Below are positions 34,856 through 41,881 of a DNA stretch of 64,000 nt, one piece after another (position 1 is the first letter of the stretch; each line of letters begins with the position of its first letter). The stretch is taken from the NCBI GenBank assembly GCA_017626295.1, contig JAGAJB010000038.1:62001-126000 (forward strand), written 5' to 3'. The stretch comes from Clostridia bacterium (GTDB taxonomy: Bacteria > Bacillota > Clostridia > Oscillospirales > Acutalibacteraceae). The notes beneath the pieces are model-generated. The model made no database searches, was not told where the DNA came from, and worked only from the letters and a program-made list of their open reading frames with translations. The position numbers were made by a program, and so were the translations under genes.

Positions 34856-35713
34856 ATGGAGCAAAATGTAACAAGAAAAAGAACTGATTTTAAGAAAGTA
34901 GGTAGTGATGATGTTTCAAAAGTCTATATCGGTATCAATGTTATCGAAGCTATCACTACAGAAAAGATGAACACAAACTTAAAGAATTATAAAAAAGTCA
35001 GTGGTAACAGTTGTGTTAATCTTGCAACAGGAGAGTGCATAGAGTTTTCAAAGGAACGAAAACCCGAACAAAAGCAAACACATATTATAAGAGCTGCCAA
35101 TGAACTGCGTCGCATTATTAACAATAATTTTAAGGGTGATGATTCAGAAGTCTTTCTTACTTTAACTTACAGTAAGCCAATGAAAGATTATTCACAAGCT
35201 AACAAAGACTTTTTAGCTTTTTGGAATAAGTTTAAATACTATTACAAAACTTGTGATTACATAAGAGTTATAGAACCTCAAGGGAACGGAAGTTGGCACT
35301 TCCACATTTTAATTAAAAGTTTTAAGACTCCATACCTTTTTATAGACAGAGCAGTTGTTAGTAAGTTGTGGACTCACGGAAGTTTTAAAATAAAAAGATT
35401 ACCGTTTGTAGATAATTTTGGTGCTTATTTTTGTGCCAGCTTTAAAGATAATAACGAAAACGCTTCTGAAAAAGCTTTGTTGAAAGGTAAAAGACTTAAT
35501 TATTACCCTGAAAACTTTAAACTGTACACTTGCTCGTATGGTATTCAAAAACCTTTAAAAACTTATATGACACATCAAGAGTTTGAAGATATGGTTGAGT
35601 TTTCTGAAAAATGTTATTCCTGCACCACAGCTATTGAGATTGATGGTGTTGAAGTAAATACAATTACTTATGAACAATACAAAATGGAAGGATGTTATCA
35701 AAATGTTTTATAA
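34856..35713 (+). CDS. HUH-type rolling-circle replication initiator
   Basis: A 285-residue protein with the three motifs of rolling-circle initiators. Motif 1 is VFLTLTYSKPM (about 99-109). Motif 2 is GSWHFHILIK (about 145-154), whose H-F-H is the metal-binding HUH pair. Motif 3 is FGAYFCASFKD (about 185-195), where the tyrosine would nick DNA. It resembles single-tyrosine Rep proteins of small Gram-positive plasmids and phages. An AGGAGG site precedes the ATG. Its presence suggests the element replicates after excision. Confidence 0.8.
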   Translation: MEQNVTRKRTDFKKVGSDDVSKVYIGINVIEAITTEKMNTNLKNYKKVSGNSCVNLATGECIEFSKERKPEQKQTHIIRAANELRRIINNNFKGDDSEVFLTLTYSKPMKDYSQANKDFLAFWNKFKYYYKTCDYIRVIEPQGNGSWHFHILIKSFKTPYLFIDRAVVSKLWTHGSFKIKRLPFVDNFGAYFCASFKDNNENASEKALLKGKRLNYYPENFKLYTCSYGIQKPLKTYMTHQEFEDMVEFSEKCYSCTTAIEIDGVEVNTITYEQYKMEGCYQNVL

Positions 35714-35948
35714 GATTATCGGAAAAAGATTTGTTTGCGGTGAGAAACCAAGCACTAAAAAATTCAGGTGCGGTACTGTAATTCATACTACATACGAAGA
35801 AGAACAGACAGAGGGTACATCTGTAAAAAGTTTTTGGGTGGATTCAAAAGTATTTTCGCCCGAAAAACTTATTATTGGTAATGAGTATGAAATAACAATT
35901 ACACGTAATTTTGTTACAGAAGTAAAGGAGATTGAGAGCAATGATTGA
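35703..35948 (+). CDS. small hypothetical protein downstream of the Rep gene
   Basis: 81 residues, probably beta-rich, not recognised. ATG 35703 (11-base overlap with Rep) is preferred over ATG 35670 because an AAGGATG site lies before it. It overlaps the next gene by 8 bases, so Rep, this gene, the next one and the excisionase form one translationally coupled unit. Confidence 0.6.
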   Translation: MFYKIIGKRFVCGEKPSTKKFRCGTVIHTTYEEEQTEGTSVKSFWVDSKVFSPEKLIIGNEYEITITRNFVTEVKEIESND

Positions 35949-36237
35949 ATTATCAAATAATGTCTTTGCCTGTGTTTGTGAAACACTCATACAGACAATG
36001 GACAACATCAGTCAAGCAAAAGAGGAATTACTGATTTACGACAATATAACAGATGAAGAAAACGAGCAAATTAAAAATACAGTTAATCTGCTATTCAAAA
36101 AACTGATTTCTGTAGGACAAACTTATATAGAGTATATGGATAGTGAAGAACATAATAAACAATGTTTGAACGATATTCCGCCTGAATTGGCGGAGTGTCA
36201 TCAAGAAAACAAGGAGGAATCTGTATGCCGAAACTAA
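35941..36237 (+). CDS. small acidic helical hypothetical protein
   Basis: 98 residues, acidic and helical, not recognised. ATG 35941 follows AAGGAG by about 10 bases; an in-frame TTG at 35932 is too close to that site. The 3' end overlaps the excisionase gene. Confidence 0.6.
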   Translation: MIELSNNVFACVCETLIQTMDNISQAKEELLIYDNITDEENEQIKNTVNLLFKKLISVGQTYIEYMDSEEHNKQCLNDIPPELAECHQENKEESVCRN

Positions 36238-36410
36238 GGCTAATTTCAGAAGCGTACACGATTATAAAAGAGGAAGACCCTGAAAGTGCTTTAACTATGA
36301 ATGGGTTAAGAACACTTGTTAAAAGTGGTAAAGTCCCATCGTGCAAAATTGGTAGAAAAACATTGGTTAATATTGATGTGTTGAAAAGCTATTTAACTGC
36401 CAATGTATAA
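36225..36410 (+). CDS. excisionase-type helix-turn-helix protein
   Basis: 61 residues. LRTLVKSGKVPSCKIGRKTL (about 26-45) fits the winged helix of excisionase-family DNA-binding proteins. AAGGAGG lies directly before ATG 36225. It precedes the integrase gene and should set the direction of recombination. Confidence 0.75.
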   Translation: MPKLRLISEAYTIIKEEDPESALTMNGLRTLVKSGKVPSCKIGRKTLVNIDVLKSYLTANV

Positions 36411-36418
36411 AAAACAAG

Positions 36419-36447
36419 ACTCTGACACTATCATCTGGTGTCAGAGT
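36419..36447. other. Hairpin between excisionase and integrase genes
   Basis: A 10-bp perfect stem, ACTCTGACAC (36419-36428) with GTGTCAGAGT (36438-36447). No T run follows, so it is not a standard terminator. It could be a protein-binding dyad or an RNA element limiting integrase expression. Confidence 0.5.
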
Positions 36448-36544
36448 TAATACTACCCATTTTCTTATATAAGAGAAAAGTTTTTGCAATTTAGAAAAAG
36501 TTGCGCAATAATTAAGTTTGGGGACAAAGAAAGGAGCTTTATTT

Positions 36545-37753
36545 ATGGCAACAGCACGAAAGAAAGGAAGAGGTTACGAAATCCGAGTATCTTGCGGAAC
36601 CGATGTTAACGGCAAAAGATTGGGTAAATCAAAAATATGGATTCCCGAACCCAATATGACACCTCGCCAAATAGAAAAAGAGCTTGAAAGACAAAAGGTT
36701 CTTTTTGAGGAAGAAGTTAAAAATGGTGTATCGCCAGATAACAAGATAAGATTTGTTGATTTTTCAAAACGATGGATGGAAGAGTATGGAAAAGTTAATC
36801 TTGCTGTTAAAACTTATGCAAGATATGAAATCTATTTAAGAAGAATCAATTTAGGCATAGGACACCTTAAACTGAAAGATATAACACCACTACATTTAAA
36901 CGCTTTTTACAGAAGTTTAGAAGTGGCAGGGTTAAACGAACATAAAAGGTATGATGAAAACGGCAAACTTATCAATGATGGTAAGTTAGCACCAAAGACT
37001 ATTTTAGACCACCACAGAGTTATTTCAAAAATACTTGCAACTGCAGTAAAATGGGGATTGCTTGAAAAGAATGTTGCTGAAAGAGCAGACCCACCTAAAG
37101 TACCGCACAGAGAAATATCATATCTGAATGAAGAAGAAACAAGAGAAATGTTATTGTTGCTTGAAAATGAACCCATTCAATATAAAACAATGATTACAAT
37201 TCTTGTTTACACAGGTATTCGCAGAGGTGAACTTTGTGGACTTGAATGGAAAGACATTGATTTTGAAAAACAAATAATGAGTGTTAATCGGTCTTCTCAA
37301 TATGTAGGAAATAAGCAACTCATAACAAAAGAGCCTAAAACAAAATCAGGTTTCAGAAAATTCACTTTAAGCACAACTGCTTGTGATATGTTAAAAGAAT
37401 ATAGGTCTTGGCAATTACAACAACGCTTTATGGTTGGTGACCTTTGGGAAGATAACGATAGACTTTTCACATCTTGGAATGGACGTCCGATATACCCTGA
37501 TACAATAACTGATTGGTTTGCAAAGTTTATGAAGAAAAGCGGTCTGCCGTATGTTACACTTCATTCCTTAAGACACACCAATGCAACACTTATGATTGCA
37601 GAGGGCACAGACGTTTGTACAGTTTCAAAACGGTTAGGTCACGCCAACACAGCAACAACGCTGAACATCTATGCACACGCTTTAAAATCCAAAGACCAAG
37701 CAGCTGCAGACACTATTGAAAACGTGTTGAATAGAATGGCAAAAATCAGCTAA
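36545..37753 (+). CDS. tyrosine recombinase integrase of the small element
   Basis: 402 residues. It has an N-terminal arm-binding domain, a SAM-like core-binding domain (about 60-170) and a catalytic domain. The catalytic set is visible: Arg in GIRRGELCGLEW (about 225), the LHSLRHTNATL box (about 333-343), LGHANTATT (about 357-365) and the tyrosine in LNIYAH (about 366-371). ATG 36545 follows AAAGGAGC; the longer frame from TTG 36518 has no site. It ends 112 bases before att repeat 2 and points at it. Confidence 0.92.
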   Translation: MATARKKGRGYEIRVSCGTDVNGKRLGKSKIWIPEPNMTPRQIEKELERQKVLFEEEVKNGVSPDNKIRFVDFSKRWMEEYGKVNLAVKTYARYEIYLRRINLGIGHLKLKDITPLHLNAFYRSLEVAGLNEHKRYDENGKLINDGKLAPKTILDHHRVISKILATAVKWGLLEKNVAERADPPKVPHREISYLNEEETREMLLLLENEPIQYKTMITILVYTGIRRGELCGLEWKDIDFEKQIMSVNRSSQYVGNKQLITKEPKTKSGFRKFTLSTTACDMLKEYRSWQLQQRFMVGDLWEDNDRLFTSWNGRPIYPDTITDWFAKFMKKSGLPYVTLHSLRHTNATLMIAEGTDVCTVSKRLGHANTATTLNIYAHALKSKDQAAADTIENVLNRMAKIS

Positions 37754-37827
37754 AATGATGGTTTTTTAGCGTGTCGGAGGGAAAGCGGAGGGAAATAGGT
37801 TGAAAAGAGAAGTTTTAGAGAAAAAGA

Positions 37828-37863
37828 AAAAAGCTCTGAAACCGTTTGATTTCAAAGCTTTTT
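37828..37863 (+). terminator. Terminator after the element integrase
   Basis: AAAAAGCT-c-TGAAA pairs with TTTCA-a-AGCTTTTT around a 7-8 base loop (37828-37863), ending in five T directly before the attachment repeat. Confidence 0.75.
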
Positions 37864-37865
37864 GA

Positions 37866-37911
37866 TGGTTGCGGAGGTGGGATTTGAACCTCACGACCTC
37901 CGGGTTATGAG
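37866..37911 (-). pseudogene. att repeat 2: second 3' half of tRNA-Met, junction of element and prophage
   Basis: Identical over 46 bases to 31342-31387, including the extra A in the T stem. The sequences diverge at once on the 5' side of the tRNA (after base 37911). Again no D arm or 5' acceptor strand is present. It lies between the integrase of the small element and the integrase of the prophage, so it is both the right end of one and the left end of the other. Confidence 0.85.
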
Positions 37912-37929
37912 AGTAGCAAGTAATTAGCG

Positions 37930-37953
37930 AAAACCCTTGATGCATAAGGGTTT
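37930..37953 (-). terminator. Hairpin at the end of the prophage integrase gene
   Basis: AAACCCTT (37931-37938) pairs with AAGGGTTT (37946-37953). The T run on the minus strand is short, so termination may be partial. Confidence 0.45.
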
Positions 37954-37959
37954 GTTGAA

Positions 37960-39117
37960 CTATCTGACTTGCATCTGACTTGCATTTGATAAAAATGCAT
38001 CCAACTTATTAACCTGTTTCTCTTTGTGTTGAGCAGATAAGTGAGTGTATATTGATAATGTTGTTTTAATATCAGAGTGACCTAATTGCTCTTTGGCGGT
38101 TAGAGCATCTATACCTGCTTCAAACATAATTGTACAGAATGTATGTCTTAGTTCGTGTGGTGTAAAAGTCTTAATCACCATAGGTACTTTGTGCATTGAG
38201 TGCTTGCTGACGGTATCGTTGAAACCATAGTGTATATTCATATCCAACATATAAGTGTTGTACAACCTTTTCCAACTATCTTCAGTCATCATACCACCTT
38301 TAGAGTTAGTCAACACAAATGGTGATATTTTCGGCAAAGTTTTAAGATAATCTATCAATATTTGTGGAACTGACACGACCCTTGATTTTCCATTCTTGGG
38401 TTTTTTGAATTCTTTTTGCTTAAAGTTGTATGATTCATTTACGATTATTTTGTTTTCCACAAAATCAATATTGTCCCATTTTAATGCCGTAGCCTCACCA
38501 CGTCTTAAACCTGATAACATCATAAGCATAGCGGATGGCTTGGCTCTGTGTTCAAATTCCATAACCCTTCGTCTTTCTTCTTCTGTTAAAGCTCTGCGTG
38601 TTTCAGCAGGTGGAGCAGTTTGTGGAATTTTTAACTTACCTGCCGGGTTGTAATCTATGATTCTGTTGTCAATCGCAAAGTCAAATATTGCATTGACTAC
38701 TTGTACATATCCCCTTATCGTTTTACGAGCCATAGATTTGCCTGTATAAGGATTTTTTACCGCAATCGAGAAAAGTATCGTCTGTAAATCGAAAGGCTTT
38801 ATTTGGGTTATTTGAGCCATTCCAAGAGCGTTTATCCATATAGCAGACCTCGACACTAACGAATTATATCTGTCTGCTGATACTTCATTCTTTTTCGATG
38901 ATAGCCAATACTCTGCCCAGGTTTTAAAAGAATCGTTAGATGATGATACATCAAGCCCTTTTCTTATTGAAATTTTTAGTTCTTCTGCTTTCTCGTTGGC
39001 TTCTTTTTGTGTTTTACCGTAGACGGTTTTATATTTTCTCTTGCCATCAACTGTTCCGAGATACACTTGAACGGCTATTCTTCCGTCTGCTCTTTTTTTG
39101 TTGCTCTTTTTTGCCAT
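37960..39117 (-). CDS. tyrosine recombinase integrase of the prophage
   Basis: 385 residues. An N-terminal AP2-like arm-binding segment (about 1-50), a SAM-like core-binding domain (about 60-165) and a catalytic domain carry Arg in LSGLRRGEATALKW (about 209), the HELRHTFCT box (about 322), LGHSDIKTT and the tyrosine in LSIYTH. It ends 48 bases from att repeat 2. It is clearly different from the integrase of the small element, though both appear to use the same tRNA site. GGAGGA precedes the ATG. Confidence 0.92.
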   Translation of the reverse strand: MAKKSNKKRADGRIAVQVYLGTVDGKRKYKTVYGKTQKEANEKAEELKISIRKGLDVSSSNDSFKTWAEYWLSSKKNEVSADRYNSLVSRSAIWINALGMAQITQIKPFDLQTILFSIAVKNPYTGKSMARKTIRGYVQVVNAIFDFAIDNRIIDYNPAGKLKIPQTAPPAETRRALTEEERRRVMEFEHRAKPSAMLMMLSGLRRGEATALKWDNIDFVENKIIVNESYNFKQKEFKKPKNGKSRVVSVPQILIDYLKTLPKISPFVLTNSKGGMMTEDSWKRLYNTYMLDMNIHYGFNDTVSKHSMHKVPMVIKTFTPHELRHTFCTIMFEAGIDALTAKEQLGHSDIKTTLSIYTHLSAQHKEKQVNKLDAFLSNASQMQVR

Positions 39118-39130
39118 AAAAAATCCTCCA

Positions 39131-39159
39131 TTGACAAGTCAAGGAAGAACGGCTATAAT
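39131..39159 (+). promoter_or_regulatory. Consensus promoter inside two dyads, driving a small RNA
   Basis: TTGACA (39131-39136) and TATAAT (39154-39159) have a 17-base spacer on the plus strand. The -35 box lies in the palindrome TTGACAAGTCAA (39131-39142). The -10 box lies in GGCTATAATTTATATAGCC (39151-39169). Both dyads are also upstream of the divergent integrase gene, so a regulator could control both directions. Confidence 0.75.
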
Positions 39160-39165
39160 TTATAT

Positions 39166-39240
39166 AGCCATTCGCTTGGTGGTTCGAGTGTTTGGTTTTA
39201 TAGACTCTCTCGGTGTTGGTAGCACCGGGGGAGTTTTTTT
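39166..39240 (+). ncRNA. Candidate small RNA beside the prophage integrase
   Basis: A transcript of about 75 bases is bounded by the consensus promoter at 39131-39159 and a strong terminator at 39204-39240 (ACTCTCTCGGTG with CACCGGGGGAGT, two G-T pairs, then seven T). No plus-strand gene with a ribosome binding site lies inside. A TTG-initiated frame runs across the terminator but has no site. The function is unknown; it may be a regulatory RNA for integration or lysogeny. Confidence 0.6.
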
Positions 39241-39688
39241 ATTTGTTATTTAAGTAGGTTATGTAGCACAATAAAAATAAAATTGTCTGAAATATAGGAA
39301 TTGTAATGTATGAATTAAATACATAATGTTTAAACATTTTTTTGTTTTCTTCTGACAGATAGTTTAAGTCTTTTCTTCTCTTGTTAAAAACCCACCAGGC
39401 CAAAAGAACAAACAGAATATAGATATAAGTAACGGTTAAACTATCCGTAAAATGTATAATCAATGATATAATGATAAATACAATTGTTTTTAAAACGATA
39501 TTGCTTGTTATATTAGAAAATCTGTTTCCGATACTTAAGTGCGGATAAAGGATGTTGAAAGGATTAACTACAACGCCTGCGCCACCAAAAACTTTCCATT
39601 CGTTATTTAATTTTGAAAATAAAACATTCAAATAGATTATAAGTCCTATTGCTATAATAATTGAAACAATTATTGATAAATACCACAT
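39239..39688 (-). CDS. prophage membrane protein, 149 residues
   Basis: Four hydrophobic segments (about 4-24, 62-80, 84-103 and 125-145), with a basic loop after the third. Not recognised. CGGAGG precedes ATG 39688; the longer frame lacks a site. It lies between the repressor and the integrase on the lysogeny strand, where moron or superinfection-exclusion genes often sit. It is transcribed with the repressor and is likely made in the lysogen. Confidence 0.6.
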   Translation of the reverse strand: MWYLSIIVSIIIAIGLIIYLNVLFSKLNNEWKVFGGAGVVVNPFNILYPHLSIGNRFSNITSNIVLKTIVFIIISLIIHFTDSLTVTYIYILFVLLAWWVFNKRRKDLNYLSEENKKMFKHYVFNSYITIPIFQTILFLLCYITYLNNK

Positions 39689-39710
39689 AAAAACCTCCGA
39701 ATATTTCAAA

Positions 39711-40322
39711 TCATCTTACCGTGCTAACAAATATAACTGCTTTACCGAGTATTCTTATATCGTTTAGTTGTTCTTCGGTGTACACTAAATCGTCATACAT
39801 CGGGTTACAAGGTGATAACACAAGTTTATTTGGATACTTGTGTACCTTTTTCAAAGTCGATTCATTGCCTATAAGAACGGCAGCGATTTCGCCATTTTCT
39901 ACATCGGGTTGAGAATGAATGTAAACAATATCACCATCAAAAATACGGGCGTTTATCATACTGTCGCCTTTGCATTTGAGTGCAAAATCAACGTTTGCTT
40001 TAACATCAACGGTTACATAATTTTCTATATTTTCCTCTGCCAAGATAGGTTCGCCACAAGCGATAGTTCCGAGCAGGGGAACATTTTTCATTTTAGGAAT
40101 CGGGATGATGTTATCAGGTAGAGTGTCTTCTGAAAAGAAACTATGGGGAGGAACATTGAAAATTTCAGAAAGCTCTTGAATGGTTTTTCTTTTAAGGTTT
40201 ACAACTTTTCCTGATTCCCACTTTTGAACAGCAGCTTTTTTTACACCTAATTTATCTCCGAGCTGTTCTTGCGTAAGGTTGTTATCTTCGCGAAGTTTTT
40301 TTATATATGCACCTATGTTCAT
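39711..40322 (-). CDS. CI/LexA-like prophage repressor (XRE + S24 peptidase)
   Basis: 203 residues. The N-terminal helix-turn-helix spans about 6-60 (LTQEQLGDKLGVKKAAVQKW). The C-terminal S24 domain has a cleavage-site-like CG in TIACGEP (about 87-93), the catalytic Ser in GDSM (about 118) and Lys in the STLKKVH strand (about 157). It represses early promoters and should self-cleave when RecA is activated. AAGGAG precedes the ATG. Its own promoter overlaps an operator half-site, which points to autoregulation. Confidence 0.92.
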   Translation of the reverse strand: MNIGAYIKKLREDNNLTQEQLGDKLGVKKAAVQKWESGKVVNLKRKTIQELSEIFNVPPHSFFSEDTLPDNIIPIPKMKNVPLLGTIACGEPILAEENIENYVTVDVKANVDFALKCKGDSMINARIFDGDIVYIHSQPDVENGEIAAVLIGNESTLKKVHKYPNKLVLSPCNPMYDDLVYTEEQLNDIRILGKAVIFVSTVR

Positions 40323-40354
40323 CGTGAGTACTCCTTAAATAAGATTGTATACCC

Positions 40355-40383
40355 ATTGTATCTTTTATTTCTCTTCTTGTCAA
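40355..40383 (-). promoter_or_regulatory. Repressor promoter (PRM-like)
   Basis: On the minus strand, TTGACA (40378-40383) and TACAAT (40355-40360) have a 17-base spacer. A GTATCTT half-site at 40358-40364 overlaps the -10 box. Confidence 0.75.
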
Positions 40384-40422
40384 GAAAAAAATAAAAAAAT
40401 ATAAAAAAAAGATACAAAACTA

Positions 40423-40451
40423 TTGACAGTGGGGTTTTGTTATGGTAATAT
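40423..40451 (+). promoter_or_regulatory. Early lytic promoter (PR-like)
   Basis: TTGACA (40423-40428) and TAATAT (40446-40451) have a 17-base spacer. They are flanked by an AAGATAC half-site (40409-40415) and a full operator just downstream (40456-40472). Confidence 0.8.
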
Positions 40452-40455
40452 CTAA

Positions 40456-40472
40456 GTATCTTAAAAAGATAC
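40456..40472. promoter_or_regulatory. Operator 1: 17-bp perfect palindrome
   Basis: GTATCTT-AAA-AAGATAC lies just after the early promoter and touches the ribosome binding site of the Cro-like gene. A repressor bound here would block transcription. Confidence 0.7.
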
Positions 40473-40484
40473 GGAGGTGGACGG

Positions 40485-40703
40485 ATGGATAAAAATAAAT
40501 TGTTAGGAGTTATTGCCTCGGCAGGTGAAAACTGTAGTGATGCTGCTAATGTGATAGGTGTGACAAGAGTTACATTCAGCAAGAAGATTAATGAAAAAGA
40601 TGGTGCTTCATTTACTCAACCTGAAATTTTAGCCATTAAAAATCATTACAATTTGAATGCGGAGCAAGTTGACTCAATTTTTTTTGCTCCAAAAGTATCT
40701 TAA
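40485..40703 (+). CDS. Cro-like phage regulator
   Basis: 72 residues with a single helix-turn-helix (about 15-45; SDAANVIGVTRVTFSKKI). It is the first gene of the early operon, divergent from the repressor, the Cro position. CGGAGGTGG precedes the ATG. The stop codon lies within the second operator copy. Confidence 0.8.
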   Translation: MDKNKLLGVIASAGENCSDAANVIGVTRVTFSKKINEKDGASFTQPEILAIKNHYNLNAEQVDSIFFAPKVS

Positions 40704-40711
40704 AAAGATAC
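40695..40711. promoter_or_regulatory. Operator 2: identical 17-bp palindrome
   Basis: The same GTATCTT-AAA-AAGATAC spans the stop codon of the Cro-like gene and ends 2 bases before the ribosome binding site of the next gene. Conservation of all 17 bases in a coding/regulatory overlap supports a second repressor-binding site. Confidence 0.65.
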
Positions 40712-40725
40712 GGGGAGGTGTAGCA

Positions 40726-40863
40726 ATGGGAAAAACACACAACGCAAATTGTAATCACTTCACGGGTAAAAAGAAAAAAATCCGCGTAAGAAAAAAGGTG
40801 TTTAAGCCAAAGAGACCCCACGTCAATAAGTATGCAAAGTATAGCAAAATTGAAAGAAGGTGA
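40726..40863 (+). CDS. small basic protein, 45 residues
   Basis: Very Lys/Arg-rich (KKKKIRVRKKVFKPKRP), not recognised; possibly nucleic-acid binding. ATG 40726 follows GGGGAGGTG by 6 bases; the longer frame starts inside the Cro-like gene. Confidence 0.6.
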   Translation: MGKTHNANCNHFTGKKKKIRVRKKVFKPKRPHVNKYAKYSKIERR

Positions 40864-40868
40864 TGTAA

Positions 40869-41081
40869 ATGCCGAGATGTCCTAAACCAAGGTACACAAA
40901 GACCTATACAAGTTGGGATGAACTTCCTGTAAATCTTACGGTTGAAATGGTCTGCAGTGTGTTGTTTATGAATGAAAAGGTAGTTCAAAGAAAACTTGCC
41001 GCAGGGGAAATCAAGGGGACGAAACTCGGGGGTAAATGGTTAATCCCGAAAGAACCATTGAGAGAACTTTGCGGAGGGTAA
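40869..41081 (+). CDS. excisionase/MerR-like helix-turn-helix protein
   Basis: 70 residues. NLTVEMVCSVLFMNEKVVQRKL and the GTKLGGKWLIPKEPLREL wing fit the HTH_17/excisionase family. It is a candidate Xis for the prophage integrase. GAAGGTG precedes the ATG. Confidence 0.7.
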   Translation: MPRCPKPRYTKTYTSWDELPVNLTVEMVCSVLFMNEKVVQRKLAAGEIKGTKLGGKWLIPKEPLRELCGG

Positions 41082-41090
41082 AAAAGAAAA

Positions 41091-41119
41091 GCCACTCCCG
41101 ACAGGTGTCGGAAAGTGGC
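41091..41119. other. Long hairpin in the early operon leader
   Basis: GCCACT-c-CCGACA pairs with TGTCGG-aa-AGTGGC over a two-base loop (41091-41119). No T run follows, so it may be an RNA processing or antitermination structure rather than a terminator. The gap 41082-41198 has no gene. Confidence 0.5.
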
Positions 41120-41198
41120 AAATCAAAAATAAGCAAAATCATTATATGACATTTAACCAAAAGTGTCAACCTAATTCGAAGGAAAAGAGGACGGAATT

Positions 41199-41435
41199 AT
41201 GTCAAGATGTGAAAATTTAACAGATGAGCAGGTTGAATTAGAGATAGAGAGATTACGAAACTCTGATGATGTGAAACTTGCTGAAAAAGAAATACGAATA
41301 AAAATTCGTCGCCGTAGATATATGTACAACTTAAGAGCGATGGAAAAGAGGGGCAAGGAACTTGCCAAACAGGGCATTACCCTTGACAACATCGAGGAAG
41401 AATTATTCGGTGAAACACCCGAAGTGGACGAGTAA
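41199..41435 (+). CDS. small charged helical phage protein
   Basis: 78 residues, dense in Arg/Glu with coiled-coil character (LEIERLRNSDD...KEIRIKIRRRR). Not recognised. It opens the block of small early genes; a GGAAAAGAGG stretch precedes the ATG. Confidence 0.6.
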   Translation: MSRCENLTDEQVELEIERLRNSDDVKLAEKEIRIKIRRRRYMYNLRAMEKRGKELAKQGITLDNIEEELFGETPEVDE

Positions 41436-41455
41436 TAAGGAAAGGGGAAGAAACA

Positions 41456-41674
41456 ATGACAGAAGAAATGATTATATTTTACGAATTTCTTATTGTTTGC
41501 GTAGTTGTGTTCTTTTCGGGTTGGTTTGCTCGAATAGCTTATATGCAGTACAAGGCAGATAAGCAGAGAGAACAGGAAGCAGAGGACCACAGAGAAGAAT
41601 ACATAAAGCAGATTAACCGAAATAATCTTTTAAATTCGTGGTGTGCCGAAGCAAAAGGCGGTGTCGAAAAATGA
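41456..41674 (+). CDS. small single-span membrane protein
   Basis: 72 residues with one hydrophobic segment (about 5-30) and a Gln/Glu-rich cytoplasmic tail. Not recognised. The shape resembles small phage anchors such as Rz-like or holin-like proteins, but its early position argues against lysis. Confidence 0.55.
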   Translation: MTEEMIIFYEFLIVCVVVFFSGWFARIAYMQYKADKQREQEAEDHREEYIKQINRNNLLNSWCAEAKGGVEK

Positions 41675-41868
41675 GCAGAACGGACAACCCTGTGGCAGAT
41701 TTTGAACGTTACGATGCCGTGCAAGAAAGGGCAAAAGAAAAATTACCGAGATGTTCAGAGTGCGGCGAACCGATACAGGACGATTTCTTTTATGATTTCG
41801 ATTGCTATTTTTACTGTGCCGATTGTGTGAGCAACCACAGAAAAAGCACAGAAGATTTTATAAGTTAA
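41671..41868 (+). CDS. small zinc-ribbon phage protein
   Basis: 65 residues with a CSECGEP...CADC four-cysteine site (about 36-58). ATG 41671 overlaps the previous stop codon (ATGA). The role is unknown; such ribbons often bind nucleic acid or protein. Confidence 0.6.
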   Translation: MSRTDNPVADFERYDAVQERAKEKLPRCSECGEPIQDDFFYDFDCYFYCADCVSNHRKSTEDFIS

Positions 41869-41881
41869 AGAGGTACATAGA

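Noticed and set aside
36419-36447. Terminator between excisionase and integrase
   Set aside because: The stem is good but no T run follows; kept only as a hairpin of unknown role.
31388-37865. Integrative conjugative element
   Set aside because: No relaxase other than the Rep-like HUH protein, no coupling protein and no type IV secretion genes are present.
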